In this document: in pieces, positions 41,777-50,250 of the stretch
Layout: the number at the start of each line of letters is the position of its first letter
How positions within the stretch are numbered: the first letter of the stretch is position 1
Assembly (NCBI RefSeq): GCF_003946245.1
Contig: NZ_RHNN01000002.1
Location: 1-64,000 of the forward strand
Length of the DNA stretch: 64,000 bases
Reading direction: 5' to 3'
Source: Levilactobacillus cerevisiae
GTDB taxonomy: Bacteria; Bacillota; Bacilli; Lactobacillales; Lactobacillaceae
Notes under the pieces: model-generated
The model's database searches: none
The model's input: only the letters and a program-made list of their open reading frames with translations
Told to the model about the DNA's origin: nothing
Translations under genes and position numbers: made by a program

Positions 41777-43400
41777 ATTCTATCGGTTCAGTCAAGCAGT
41801 GATCAACCTCTTTTGGCGCGTCCTGTTTTTTCTGACCCTGTTCTTCGCCGTCACGTCGCCCAACATTATCTTGGGTGACAACAATACGTTTGGGACCAGT
41901 ACCACGATGCTCACGACCGGGTTGGTGATTGGGCTGGTGGTCATCGCCATCGCAAACTACGCCTATCCGCGGGCCCACGCCTGGCTAGTCCGGGTGTTCA
42001 TCACGCAACGGCTGCGGACCGGCACGATTCTGCTGGTGATGGTGCTGATTGGACAGATTTTCTTTGTTTATTTCGTGCACCCCAACAGTGGGTTTGACTC
42101 GGGGATGTTGCTGCATACGGCGACGGATCCCAGCAGTGTCTTGGACCCGGACATCACGTCTTATTTCAGCCTGAACCAAAACAACTTGCCCATCATGCTG
42201 TTCATGCACTGGATCTCAACGACCTTTAATCAAACCACTTGGGAATTCTTTGACTTCATCACCTTATTCTTCGTGGACTTGTCAGCCATCTGTAACTTGG
42301 CGAGCGTCTGGGTCCTGAAGAAAAAAGCGCTGGGCGCTGCCATGTACATTCAGGTTGGCTGGTTGGCGGTTTTTCCCAGCATTATCATGCCCTATACTGA
42401 TGCCTGGGGACTGCCGTTGGTGTCGTTTTACATGCTCTGCTACTTCGTGATGCGAAAGTCCACGATTCATTCCCTGATTCGGGCGTCAGCCGCCAACGGT
42501 TTTGGGATTACCGTGATGCTGACGTATTTCATGAAGCCATCATCAATTATTCCGGTGATTGCGATTGTCATTATTGAAATTTTAATGGCGATGGTCAATC
42601 ACAAACATTTGCACATGGAGGCGTTGTTTATTGCCTTTGCCATGGTCCTCTTCGTTGGCCGTAGCGGCTACGAGACCTATCAATACGTGAATCATAAAGT
42701 TGAAAATCAAACGTACATTCAGATTGATAAATCCCGCGCCATCCCGGCCATTCACTTTGCAGCGATGGGGGTCTACGGTCAAGGGGGCTACAGTTGGTGG
42801 CAAGCCGTTGAAATGACGTTCTTGCCAACTAAGCAGCAGAAGACGGACTACTCCGTGATGATGCTGAAGAAACGCTTGAAGAAGTTAGGACCAGTCGGGT
42901 ACCTGAAATTTCTGGTCATGAAGCAGCGCAATAACACCGCTGACGGGACCTTTGGCTGGTTAAAGGAAGGACACTTCTTCCTGGAAAATCAAAAGCCCAA
43001 TAACAAGGGCATCACCAACAAGCTCAAGAACTTCATTTACCTGTACGGGAGACACATCGCTGACTTCCGGTTTGCGGCCCAGTTGTGGTGGATCACGCTA
43101 CTAACGATCATTGCACTGGGCTTCGGACCCGAACGCCGGGTCATTCAAATTCTGCGGCTGTCGATGGTCGGGGGCTTTGCCTTCCTGCTCCTGTTTGAAG
43201 GTGGCCGGAGCCGGTACATCATTCAGTATTTGCCGATTCTGCTCCTGCTCGCCACCATCTCGTGGGACCGCGCAGTGGCCAACGTCATGCGCCTGGTCAA
43301 TTGGTACCAGGCAAAGCTGGCCGCGGCGATTGCGGCGGATCGGCCGGGTGAAGAACCCGTGAAGCAGGATTCGGTTGGTTCGGTGAAGTCAGTTAAATAG
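41763..43400 (+). CDS. XrtG-associated large membrane protein (TIGR03766-like)
   Basis: 545 residues, about 11-13 membrane helices, with an extracytoplasmic loop carrying a GT-C-type arrangement: FVHPNSGFDSGMLLHTATDPSS and YFSLNQNNLPIMLFMHWIS after TM4. QYLPILLLLATISWDRAV is the last helix. Such proteins transfer sugars from polyprenyl carriers outside the membrane; the XrtG clusters of other lactobacilli and streptococci carry this family. A GT-C role is inferred. Last gene of the operon. Confidence 0.85.
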   Translation: MAMRRFYRFSQAVINLFWRVLFFLTLFFAVTSPNIILGDNNTFGTSTTMLTTGLVIGLVVIAIANYAYPRAHAWLVRVFITQRLRTGTILLVMVLIGQIFFVYFVHPNSGFDSGMLLHTATDPSSVLDPDITSYFSLNQNNLPIMLFMHWISTTFNQTTWEFFDFITLFFVDLSAICNLASVWVLKKKALGAAMYIQVGWLAVFPSIIMPYTDAWGLPLVSFYMLCYFVMRKSTIHSLIRASAANGFGITVMLTYFMKPSSIIPVIAIVIIEILMAMVNHKHLHMEALFIAFAMVLFVGRSGYETYQYVNHKVENQTYIQIDKSRAIPAIHFAAMGVYGQGGYSWWQAVEMTFLPTKQQKTDYSVMMLKKRLKKLGPVGYLKFLVMKQRNNTADGTFGWLKEGHFFLENQKPNNKGITNKLKNFIYLYGRHIADFRFAAQLWWITLLTIIALGFGPERRVIQILRLSMVGGFAFLLLFEGGRSRYIIQYLPILLLLATISWDRAVANVMRLVNWYQAKLAAAIAADRPGEEPVKQDSVGSVKSVK

Positions 43401-43408
43401 AAATCACT

Positions 43409-43452
43409 AGCAGGGCGCTGCCTTCCAATTCGGAGGACGGGTCCTGCTTTTC
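43409..43452 (+). terminator. terminator of the XrtG operon
   Basis: AGCAGG-GC / GTCCTGCT with CCTTCC/GGAGG pairing inside, then TTTT. Confidence 0.75.
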
Positions 43453-43650
43453 GTTGTCGTGGCAAAAAAAATTACCTGGGTTTACCCGAAATACTAGCAA
43501 TCCGCGGGTCCATGAGATAATTGTTGGCGTTTGATGATTGTTGTTCGCCTTTAAGTCTTGTATATTAGACGTGAGCATCAATTAGCGCACATACGTTTGG
43601 TGTTGACAAAAATTTTTGCATAAAAATAGAAATAGGATGTGAAATGAAAC

Positions 43651-45147
43651 ATGGCAAAAGACGAATTTTTTGAAAGAATTTGGCAGGCCACAAAGGATCT
43701 GGACAGTGTTCGCAAGCCGTTACCGAAAGAGATGAGTCAGGAACGAGTTTTCACTGAAATGACTAAAGCTAGGGGCTTTTTACAAGATCAAGCGACGCTA
43801 AATAATTTCAGTGGCTATTCGGGCGGGCTAGAAAGCCTATTGGGCACAATCGTTACGGTCCAAGTCCTTTGTTTCAATCGGGATGTTGACCAAATGACGG
43901 CTGAGTCTCTAGCAGAGGCCGCGCTGATCGGCTTTAGAACATTTACGTCATCGCCTGAGGAATTAGCAGAACTGGCAAATGCAACAAAATTTTTCTGTGC
44001 CTACTTAGAAAAGGCACACTTGGCGGCTAGCGGATTGACGGCCGACTATGAAAAGCGGGTACAAGAGTTACAGCCAGACGTTGCGGCATTCATGAACCAG
44101 CCGACATATGCGGACAACGATGATTTTTACAATCACATTTTTGCGAATGATCCCGTCATGTTATTACCGGTAAACCAAGATGACATGTTTGCTCAGGATC
44201 AGAACCTTTTTGGCATTGACTTTAATGAGTTTCTGGCCCAGGTGGCTAAGAAACACAATCCGGTGCAACTCCAGCTGGCTTATGTTCTGTTTCTGACGGG
44301 ATTCCCCATATACTCTATCCTATTGACTTGGGGCGAGCGCCTATCCACGACAACTAAATCTTTGACAGAAGATGAATACAGGTTGCACATCGGGACGCTC
44401 TGGTCATTTGCGGATAGATTGACGACGGCTGGAATTGTCGCCCTGTCTATGGTCATTCACCAATTTTTGAAATTCTGTTTAGACAAAGGAAAAATTGATG
44501 CGCGGGCGTATGCACTCCTGCTGAAGGCTAGCAATCGGGGTGTCATCAGAAGCGTCGTCATGAGTGATGGCCTGCATTTCCAAAGAGAAGAATGGCGCCA
44601 AAAGAGTCAAGAGAGTATCCAATTGGCGGACGCCATCTTTACGAAACCAAACTATACTATTGATGTTGCAAAGGCTGTTGCGCAGCTAGAAGCCCTGAAC
44701 TGGCAACCGGTCGGCATGGCGGCGGATGCCTTGACCCGGCTAACGTTGAAGAATCCCTTATCAGCGCGGATAATCGCGCGAGACCGAGCTGGTGCTCAAG
44801 ACCGTTTGACTGAGATCAACCAGGTTCTGGCTAGCACAGTTGCGACAGCGGACCTCACCGTGTATAGCGAGGCCGTTTTGCAGCTGCATACGATTATGAC
44901 GCAAACGCTACACCGTCAAAAACGACAGTGGACCAAGGACAGTTTGTACGCGGCATTGCTGCAACTCTTTCAGACCAACCGTGAGCTGGATAGTCGCCCG
45001 ACTTTCTTGCGGTATTTTCAAATCTACTTATTGGAAACGGACCGCGCGGACGCCATTAAGGACTTGGTAGCACTGAATAGGGCTTTAGCACGTTCAAGTG
45101 ATTTTTACGTGACGACCAGTGCAAACGCATTGGCGGCGAAGGACTAG
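43651..45147 (+). CDS. unrecognised ~500-residue cytosolic protein, paralogue of 35419
   Basis: 498 residues, soluble, mostly helical. See 35419-36909 for the shared blocks; both proteins are within two residues in length. Differences concentrate in the N-terminal 60 residues. Its A+T content is higher than that of the XrtG operon, and its own promoter lies in the A/T-rich 43540-43640 stretch. AGGATGTG precedes the ATG. No known domain was recognised. Duplication around the XrtG operon suggests either transfer together or repeated insertion at a paralogous pair. Confidence 0.75.
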   Translation: MAKDEFFERIWQATKDLDSVRKPLPKEMSQERVFTEMTKARGFLQDQATLNNFSGYSGGLESLLGTIVTVQVLCFNRDVDQMTAESLAEAALIGFRTFTSSPEELAELANATKFFCAYLEKAHLAASGLTADYEKRVQELQPDVAAFMNQPTYADNDDFYNHIFANDPVMLLPVNQDDMFAQDQNLFGIDFNEFLAQVAKKHNPVQLQLAYVLFLTGFPIYSILLTWGERLSTTTKSLTEDEYRLHIGTLWSFADRLTTAGIVALSMVIHQFLKFCLDKGKIDARAYALLLKASNRGVIRSVVMSDGLHFQREEWRQKSQESIQLADAIFTKPNYTIDVAKAVAQLEALNWQPVGMAADALTRLTLKNPLSARIIARDRAGAQDRLTEINQVLASTVATADLTVYSEAVLQLHTIMTQTLHRQKRQWTKDSLYAALLQLFQTNRELDSRPTFLRYFQIYLLETDRADAIKDLVALNRALARSSDFYVTTSANALAAKD

Positions 45148-45228
45148 CCCAGCTTAAAGCACGTTGCACCTTAGATTCGTAAAAATTGTTGATAAAATAT
45201 TGACTATATCTGATAATGTTAGTCGTCA

Positions 45229-45266
45229 ATAGGTTAAGTTCCCAGTGGACTTAGCCTATTTTATTT
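45229..45266 (+). terminator. terminator of the 43651 gene
   Basis: AATAGGTTAAGTTCC pairs with GGACTTAGCCTATT, followed by TTATTT. Confidence 0.8.
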
Positions 45267-45295
45267 GAGAATTTAGTGGGGACGAAAACAACCAT

Positions 45296-45395
45296 AACCA
45301 GAGGAGGACAGAGGTGCAGGCGCCGAGCCGGAGAACCGCACCCCAGGCCGCAGGCGGTCCCCATAGCAGCCGGAATCTCTGGCAGCCGCAGGTGG
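45296..45395 (+). repeat. structured intergenic repeat, copy 5 (internally deleted)
   Basis: It matches both ends of copies 4 and 9 (GAGGAGGACAGAG at the left; GCCGCAGGCGGTCCCCATAGCAGCCGGAATCTCTGGCAGCC at the right, quoted here in pieces) but lacks the two left hairpins of the core. The closing pair CAGAG/CTCTG is kept. Confidence 0.8.
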
Positions 45396-45459
45396 TAATT
45401 CTTAGTCAACGGAGTAGCTTTAAGACTGGTTAACGCTCGCTTAAGAAAGACCAGCAATC

Positions 45460-45960
45460 TGGTAGCGAATCTAAAGGAATTGCTAAACCAGCGCGCAACC
45501 TACCAGATTACCGGCAATCGCCGTAGCCATTTGCTATACTCAAGCCACGTTAAGTTGAACGACCCCCACGAGAGGAGCCGTCACAGCTGGGCGTCGGGGT
45601 AACCGGTGTGGGCAGAAACAAGGGTAGGTTACCCCAGCAAAATGCACCAAGCTAGCGTCATAAAAGAGGCTGCCGACAGTGATAGCGTTGGCAGCCACTA
45701 GGTTAACCAACAGTTAGTGACTAGCCGCTTCGGTCATTTCCAACAGCTTTCCCCGCGAAAGTTGCCGCTGAATGAGCAAACCAATGCGAATAAAGCCGAA
45801 AGTCTGCTATACTATGAGCGCAAATGTGATTTTTGCAGGTGCGTTTGTAGGAAAGCTTGCTAGACCAAGCACTAGTTGGTGTTTGACCGGCCGAAATAGT
45901 TGGCAATTGACCACTATTTTCCCAGTAAATTCTCATGAAAGCCAATTCATTTCGTAATTG
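45460..45960. other. gene-free stretch rich in inverted repeats
   Basis: GGGGTAACC (45596-45604) pairs with GGTTACCCC (45627-45635), GGCTGCC (45668-45674) with GGCAGCC (45690-45696), and CACTA (45696-45700) with TAGTG (45716-45720). No ORF of note. It may be a decayed structured element or an untranslated RNA; no promoter was identified for it. Confidence 0.35.
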
Positions 45961-45983
45961 GGACGAACCAATTTACAAAAAGG

Positions 45984-46011
45984 TTGACTTTTCGAGAAAG
46001 TTTAGTATGAT
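45984..46011 (+). promoter_or_regulatory. promoter of xfp
   Basis: -35 TTGACT (45984-45989), 16-bp spacer, -10 TATGAT (46006-46011). A small dyad CTTTTCGAGAAAG overlaps the spacer. The 5' leader is about 75 nt. Confidence 0.65.
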
Positions 46012-46089
46012 TAAAGAATACAAATTAACCTCGATCATCGATGTTGATTTAGCTGATGTAACTCAACGACACGAAGGAGTGTAAAATTC

Positions 46090-48549
46090 ATGGCAGTAGA
46101 TTACGATTCCAAGTCATACTTGGAAAAAGTTGACGCATGGTGGCGTGCCACTACGTACCTTTCCGGTGGTATGATCTTCCTGAAGAGCAACCCATTGTTC
46201 TCAGTAACGAATACCCCGCTTCAAAAAGACGACGTTAAGGTTAAGCCTATCGGACACTGGGGTACTATCTCAGGACAAACTTTCCTGTACGCCCATGCCA
46301 ACCGTTTAATCAACAAGTACGGCTTGAACATGTTCTATATCGGTGGTCCCGGTCACGGTGGCCAAGTTATGGTAACAAACTCTTACCTGGACGGCACCTA
46401 CACGGATGCTTATCCTGAAATTACTCAGGACCTCGAAGGGATGTCACGTCTGTACAAGCGGTTCTCATTCCCTGGTGGAATTGGTTCCCACATGACTGCC
46501 CAAACGCCAGGTTCCCTTCACGAAGGTGGAGAACTTGGTTACTCTCTGTCACATGCTACCGGTGCCGTTTTAGATAACCCAGACCAAATTGCCTTTACGG
46601 TTGTTGGTGATGGGGAAGTTGAAACTGGCCCAGCTATGACTGCATGGCACTCCATCAAGTTCTTGAACCCTAAGAACGATGGTGCCGTATTACCAATCCT
46701 TGACTTAAACGGGTTCAAGATTTCTAACCCAACGTTGTTCTCACGGATGAGCGATGACAAGATTGCTAAGTTCTTCGAAGGCTTAGGCTGGTCACCACGT
46801 TTCCTTGAAAACGACGATATCCATGACTACATGACTTACCACGAAAAGGCTGCGAAGTTGTTTGACCAAGCAATTGCTGACATCAAGCAAATTCAAAAAG
46901 ACGCTCGCGAAAACGGCAAGTACGAAGACGGTGAAGTTGCCGCTTGGCCAGTTGTTATCGCTCGTCTGCCTAAAGGTTGGGGCGGTCCTCAAAAGAACCC
47001 AGCCGGCGAACCTATCGAAGGTTCCTTCCGTGCTCACCAAGTTCCACTTGGCTTAGCACAAGGTAAGCTTGACGAATTACCAGAATTCGAAGCTTGGATG
47101 AACTCATACAAGCCAACCGAATTATTCAATGCTGATGGTTCATTGAAGGCAGAAGTCGCTGACTTCGCTCCTAAGGGCGACAAGCGGATGGCTGCTAACC
47201 CAGTTGCCAATGGTGGCCGTGCACGTGGCGAAAAGCCAGAAACGCTCGACTTACCTAACTGGAAAGACTACGCTAACGACATCAACGCTTCTAACCGTGG
47301 GACGAACTTGCCAAATGGCAACCAAAACATGGACATGAACGTTCTGTCAACCTTCTTTGCTGGCGTTGCCACGAAGAACCCAACGTCATTCCGGATATTC
47401 GGACCTGACGAAACCATGTCTAACCGTCTTTGGGAAATGTTCAAGATTACCAACCGTCAATGGATGAGTAAGGTCAAAGAACCAAATGACCAATACGAAG
47501 CCCCAGAAGGCCGTATCTTGGATGCCCAATTATCAGAACACCAAGCTGAAGGTTGGCTTGAAGGTTACACCTTAACTGGTCGTACCGGTGTGTTCACTTC
47601 TTACGAATCATTCTTGCGGGTTGTCGACTCAATGACGACGCAACACTTCAAGTGGATCCGTCAGGCTGCTGCTGAACCATGGCGTAATGATTACCCATCA
47701 TTGAACCTGGTTTCAACTTCAACCGTATTCCAACAAGACCATAACGGTTACACCCACCAAGACCCAGGTATGCTGACCCACTTGTCCGAAAAGAAGTCTG
47801 ACTTCATTCGCCAATACCTGCCAGCAGATGCTAACTCACTCTTGGCTGTCTTTGACCGGGCCTTCAACGACCGTCAAAAGTTGAACCATATCGTTGCTTC
47901 TAAGCAACCTCGTCAACAATGGTTCTCCGTTGCCGAAGCTGAAGAACTGGCTAACACCGGTTTGAAGACTATCGACTGGGCTTCCACTGTTGCTGAAGGT
48001 GAAGATGCTGATATCGTCTTCGCTTCTGCCGGTGTTGAACCAACCATCGAAACGTTGGCTACTGTTGACTTGATCAACGAAGCTTTCCCAGCTGTTAAGA
48101 TGCGTTACGTCAACATCGTTGAATTGGAACGTCTTCAAAAGAAGAACGGGCCTTTGAACGACGAACGTGCCTTGAGCGATGCTGAATTCAGCTCATTCTT
48201 CGGCGAATCCGGGACTCCTGTTGTCTTTGGTTTCCACGGTTACGAAGACTTGATCGAATCATTCTTCTACGAACGTCAACACTTAGGCTTGCACGTTCAT
48301 GGTTACCGTGAAGACGGTGATATCACGACTGCTTACGACATGCGTGTATACTCCGAACTTGACCGTTTCCACCAAGCCAAGGATGCCGTTAACACCTTGA
48401 TCGCTAAGGGTGTAATTGACGAAGCTGCCGGTAAGGCCTTCGACAAGAAGATGGATGACATCTTAGCTAAGCACATGAAGATTACCCGTGACGAAGGTCG
48501 CGATATCGAAGAATTCACTAAGTGGCAATGGACCCCATTGAAGAAGTAA
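46090..48549 (+). CDS. xfp: xylulose-5-phosphate/fructose-6-phosphate phosphoketolase
   Basis: 819 residues, full length. Thiamine diphosphate enzyme splitting xylulose 5-phosphate to acetyl phosphate and glyceraldehyde 3-phosphate, the key step of heterolactic fermentation. Motifs: GHWGTISGQTFLYAHANR, YIGGPGHGGQVM, the ThDP/Mg site GDGEVETG...LDLNGFKI, and FRIFGPDE. Codon use is strongly biased to a small optimal set, unlike its neighbours, as expected for a very highly expressed gene. GAAGGAG precedes the ATG. Monocistronic with a strong terminator. Confidence 0.97.
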   Translation: MAVDYDSKSYLEKVDAWWRATTYLSGGMIFLKSNPLFSVTNTPLQKDDVKVKPIGHWGTISGQTFLYAHANRLINKYGLNMFYIGGPGHGGQVMVTNSYLDGTYTDAYPEITQDLEGMSRLYKRFSFPGGIGSHMTAQTPGSLHEGGELGYSLSHATGAVLDNPDQIAFTVVGDGEVETGPAMTAWHSIKFLNPKNDGAVLPILDLNGFKISNPTLFSRMSDDKIAKFFEGLGWSPRFLENDDIHDYMTYHEKAAKLFDQAIADIKQIQKDARENGKYEDGEVAAWPVVIARLPKGWGGPQKNPAGEPIEGSFRAHQVPLGLAQGKLDELPEFEAWMNSYKPTELFNADGSLKAEVADFAPKGDKRMAANPVANGGRARGEKPETLDLPNWKDYANDINASNRGTNLPNGNQNMDMNVLSTFFAGVATKNPTSFRIFGPDETMSNRLWEMFKITNRQWMSKVKEPNDQYEAPEGRILDAQLSEHQAEGWLEGYTLTGRTGVFTSYESFLRVVDSMTTQHFKWIRQAAAEPWRNDYPSLNLVSTSTVFQQDHNGYTHQDPGMLTHLSEKKSDFIRQYLPADANSLLAVFDRAFNDRQKLNHIVASKQPRQQWFSVAEAEELANTGLKTIDWASTVAEGEDADIVFASAGVEPTIETLATVDLINEAFPAVKMRYVNIVELERLQKKNGPLNDERALSDAEFSSFFGESGTPVVFGFHGYEDLIESFFYERQHLGLHVHGYREDGDITTAYDMRVYSELDRFHQAKDAVNTLIAKGVIDEAAGKAFDKKMDDILAKHMKITRDEGRDIEEFTKWQWTPLKK

Positions 48550-48570
48550 TTTCTTCAATCTGAATTTTTC

Positions 48571-48611
48571 AAAAGAGGATTACTCCCAATTTGGGGGTAG
48601 TCCTCTTTTTT
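48571..48611 (+). terminator. terminator of xfp
   Basis: AAAGAGGA-TACTCCC pairs with GGGGGTA-TCCTCTTT, followed by TTT. Confidence 0.92.
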
Positions 48612-48683
48612 AGTCGGTGAGCTTTATCAGTTGCTTATACGTACAGCTAACAGTACAGTAATTTTAGAAAGGGGCGGAGTAGT

Positions 48684-48950
48684 ATGGATGCTGTTTCTTA
48701 TTCCGTTTTTCGGCGGAACTTAAAGACTTACCTGCGACAAGTTAATGAGGATGCCACAACTCTATTAATTACTAATCGGGATACTGGCGATGATACAGCG
48801 GTCTTAATGTCAAAGAGAGATTACGATAGTATGACTGAAACGATGGAAATTTTGAGCAACCCGGCTTTGATGGCTAAAATTCGTCGCGGTCAAGCACAGA
48901 TTACAGCCGGAAAAACAACTCGGCACGAGCTGTTTGATCCAGAGGATTAA
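48684..48950 (+). CDS. Phd/YefM-family antitoxin
   Basis: 88 residues. VSYSVFRRNLKTYLRQVNEDATTLLITNRD and DTAVLMSKRDYDSMTETMEILSNPALMAKIRRGQAQI are close to YefM antitoxins of yefM-yoeB modules. GAAAGGGGCGG precedes the ATG. The toxin gene that should overlap its stop is broken (see 48950), so this is an orphan antitoxin. The C-terminal toxin-binding tail (HELFDPED) is intact. Confidence 0.9.
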   Translation: MDAVSYSVFRRNLKTYLRQVNEDATTLLITNRDTGDDTAVLMSKRDYDSMTETMEILSNPALMAKIRRGQAQITAGKTTRHELFDPED

Positions 48951-49021
48951 GGCATGGACTGATGACGCATGGGAAGATTATATGTCCTGGTATGAACAGA
49001 ATGACAGACAGACGTTTAAAT
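48950..49021 (+). pseudogene. remnant of a yoeB-type toxin gene
   Basis: In the frame after the antitoxin stop the DNA encodes IKAWTDDAWEDYMSWYEQND then RQTFK and TGA, which matches the first ~25 residues of YoeB toxins. The expected start codon is AGG instead of ATG or GTG. After TGA the sequence no longer resembles YoeB. The toxin has therefore lost both its start and about 70% of its length. Confidence 0.8.
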
Positions 49022-49082
49022 GAATAAAATGGATGAAGCTCAGCTGGCCATGATCATCGATGCTAGGCTTGTTAAAGGTTGT

Positions 49083-49108
49083 TACCTGTGGCTGCCAGAG
49101 ATTCCGGT
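49083..49108 (-). repeat. structured intergenic repeat, copy 6 (end fragment)
   Basis: ACCTGTGGCTGCCAGAGA and TTCCGG match one end of copy 4 (36932-36955) in the same orientation. Only this end remains. It lies in the former yoeB region, so the repeat probably took part in the loss of the toxin. The 68-codon ORF across it (49020-49226) is not considered a gene. Confidence 0.6.
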
Positions 49109-49206
49109 TAAGGCTGTTCTTCAACATGGTGGATTGATGGGATTCATCGCTGAACAGATACCACGTCTAGGCAACGCTACTGTCATTCCATTAGAGGCCA
49201 TGATAA

Positions 49207-49243
49207 AACCCGGCCACTCTGGATAATCCAGGACGACCGGGTT
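49207..49243 (-). terminator. hairpin terminator candidate
   Basis: AACCCGG (49207-49213) pairs with CCGGGTT (49237-49243), with CTGGA/TCCAG inside; a T-rich tail follows on the minus strand. It resembles the hairpin at 58672. Confidence 0.6.
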
Positions 49244-49361
49244 ACATAATATTATTTGTTTAGGCGATTAACCCAGCGTTGATGTTAGTAATCTCGGTTC
49301 CGTCCATATGGAAAATACTGGTTAGAATCAATCGGAACTGGGGACGACAAGGGTAGCCGCA

Positions 49362-49529
49362 GGGAGGGTGAAATGAGCCAAGCCGTGGGAATTCCCTTAG
49401 CGATGGGCTATGTCGCTTAGGGAATTGCTATCTTTGAGACTCGGCTCATGAGGCTCAAAGTAAGCGCGGAGACCGTTCCTTGGCTCCGGGCGTGCGCCCA
49501 CAGCGGTCCGGTCTCATTTTCACCCTCCC
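49362..49529 (+). repeat. structured intergenic repeat, copy 7 (long-armed form)
   Basis: Arms GGGAGGGTGAAATGAG and CTCATTTTCACCCTCCC pair over about 16 bp with one bulge. Hairpins: AATTCCCT (49390-49397) with AGGGAATT (49419-49426), extended by AGCGA/TCGCT; CTTTGAG (49432-49438) with CTCAAAG (49454-49460); CGGAG/CTCCG after that. It begins 22 bp past the stop of the leftward TetR gene, so it could be part of that transcript's 3' end. Confidence 0.9.
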
Positions 49530-49550
49530 GGAGGCGGTGCCGATGGTGGC

Positions 49551-50093
49551 TCACAGTCCCTTGGCAATCAGATGCCAAAGCCGATTGAAGCGCGCCTCAT
49601 AGTCTGGTTCATTCCAAGTGTCCTTGAAGGCGGGCAACGCAAAGACGGCGAAGGCAGACAGAATGGCTTCGGCGCGCTCGTAATTGGCATCGTGGTAACC
49701 CATAATGGCTTCCACGGCCTGGTAGGCGCTGGTGAGGACGTGGCGGAGGGCAGCGGGGTTGTTGTCAACGTAACGGGTATTGAGCGCAAACATCTTGGGA
49801 TCGGCGTTAGACGCCCATTTTTTTGCGTTGACGAAGGCCCACAGCCAGTTGTGCAGCTGTTCCGTTGGTGTCCCCATGGATCGGGCCTGAATTTGGTCGA
49901 TGATGGTGCGCTGGAACCAAGCCGTGGCCACCGCCTCCCACAGGGCCTGCTTGTTTGTAAAATGCTTATAAATGGCGGCGTGCGTCATGCCTAACTCCTG
50001 GGCAATCTGCCCCAGGGTGACTTCCGGCTGGTCGTTTTGCACAATCAGAGCTTCAGCAACGCTGATGATTTTTTCACGGGTATTATTCGCCAT
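49551..50093 (-). CDS. TetR/AcrR-family regulator
   Basis: 180 residues. Helix-turn-helix ILGQ-type region VTLGQIAQELGMTHAAIYKHFTNKQALWEAVA (residues about 25-56), C-terminal all-helical ligand domain. It diverges from the oxidoreductase gene at 50251, and two related 24-bp GTTAC-containing sites lie in the 157-bp gap. Probable repressor of the oxidoreductase. Confidence 0.9.
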   Translation of the reverse strand: MANNTREKIISVAEALIVQNDQPEVTLGQIAQELGMTHAAIYKHFTNKQALWEAVATAWFQRTIIDQIQARSMGTPTEQLHNWLWAFVNAKKWASNADPKMFALNTRYVDNNPAALRHVLTSAYQAVEAIMGYHDANYERAEAILSAFAVFALPAFKDTWNEPDYEARFNRLWHLIAKGL

Positions 50094-50153
50094 GCGTTCT
50101 CCTTTGGTTCACTTAATTTGATGAGTTCAGTGTAACACAAAAGGTTGGCTAAG

Positions 50154-50225
50154 TTACTTTATTTGACTTTTGTTACCAAATATATTAGTCTAATCAGGAA
50201 GTTACAAAACAAATAAAAAGTAACC
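50154..50225. promoter_or_regulatory. pair of 24-bp operator-like sites
   Basis: A GTTAC...GTTAC block at 50154-50177 and a GTTAC...GTAAC block at 50202-50225, each 24 bp and 48 bp apart start to start, are near inverted copies of each other (GTTACTTT-ATTTG against CAAAT-AAAAAGTAAC). They lie between divergent tetR-like and oxidoreductase genes and overlap a TTGACT box. Confidence 0.65.
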
Positions 50226-50250
50226 TAAAATCACTCAGGAGGCATCAGCC

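Noticed and set aside
49020-49226. 68-codon ORF after the yoeB remnant
   Set aside because: Its middle is a structured-repeat fragment and its end runs into a terminator hairpin.
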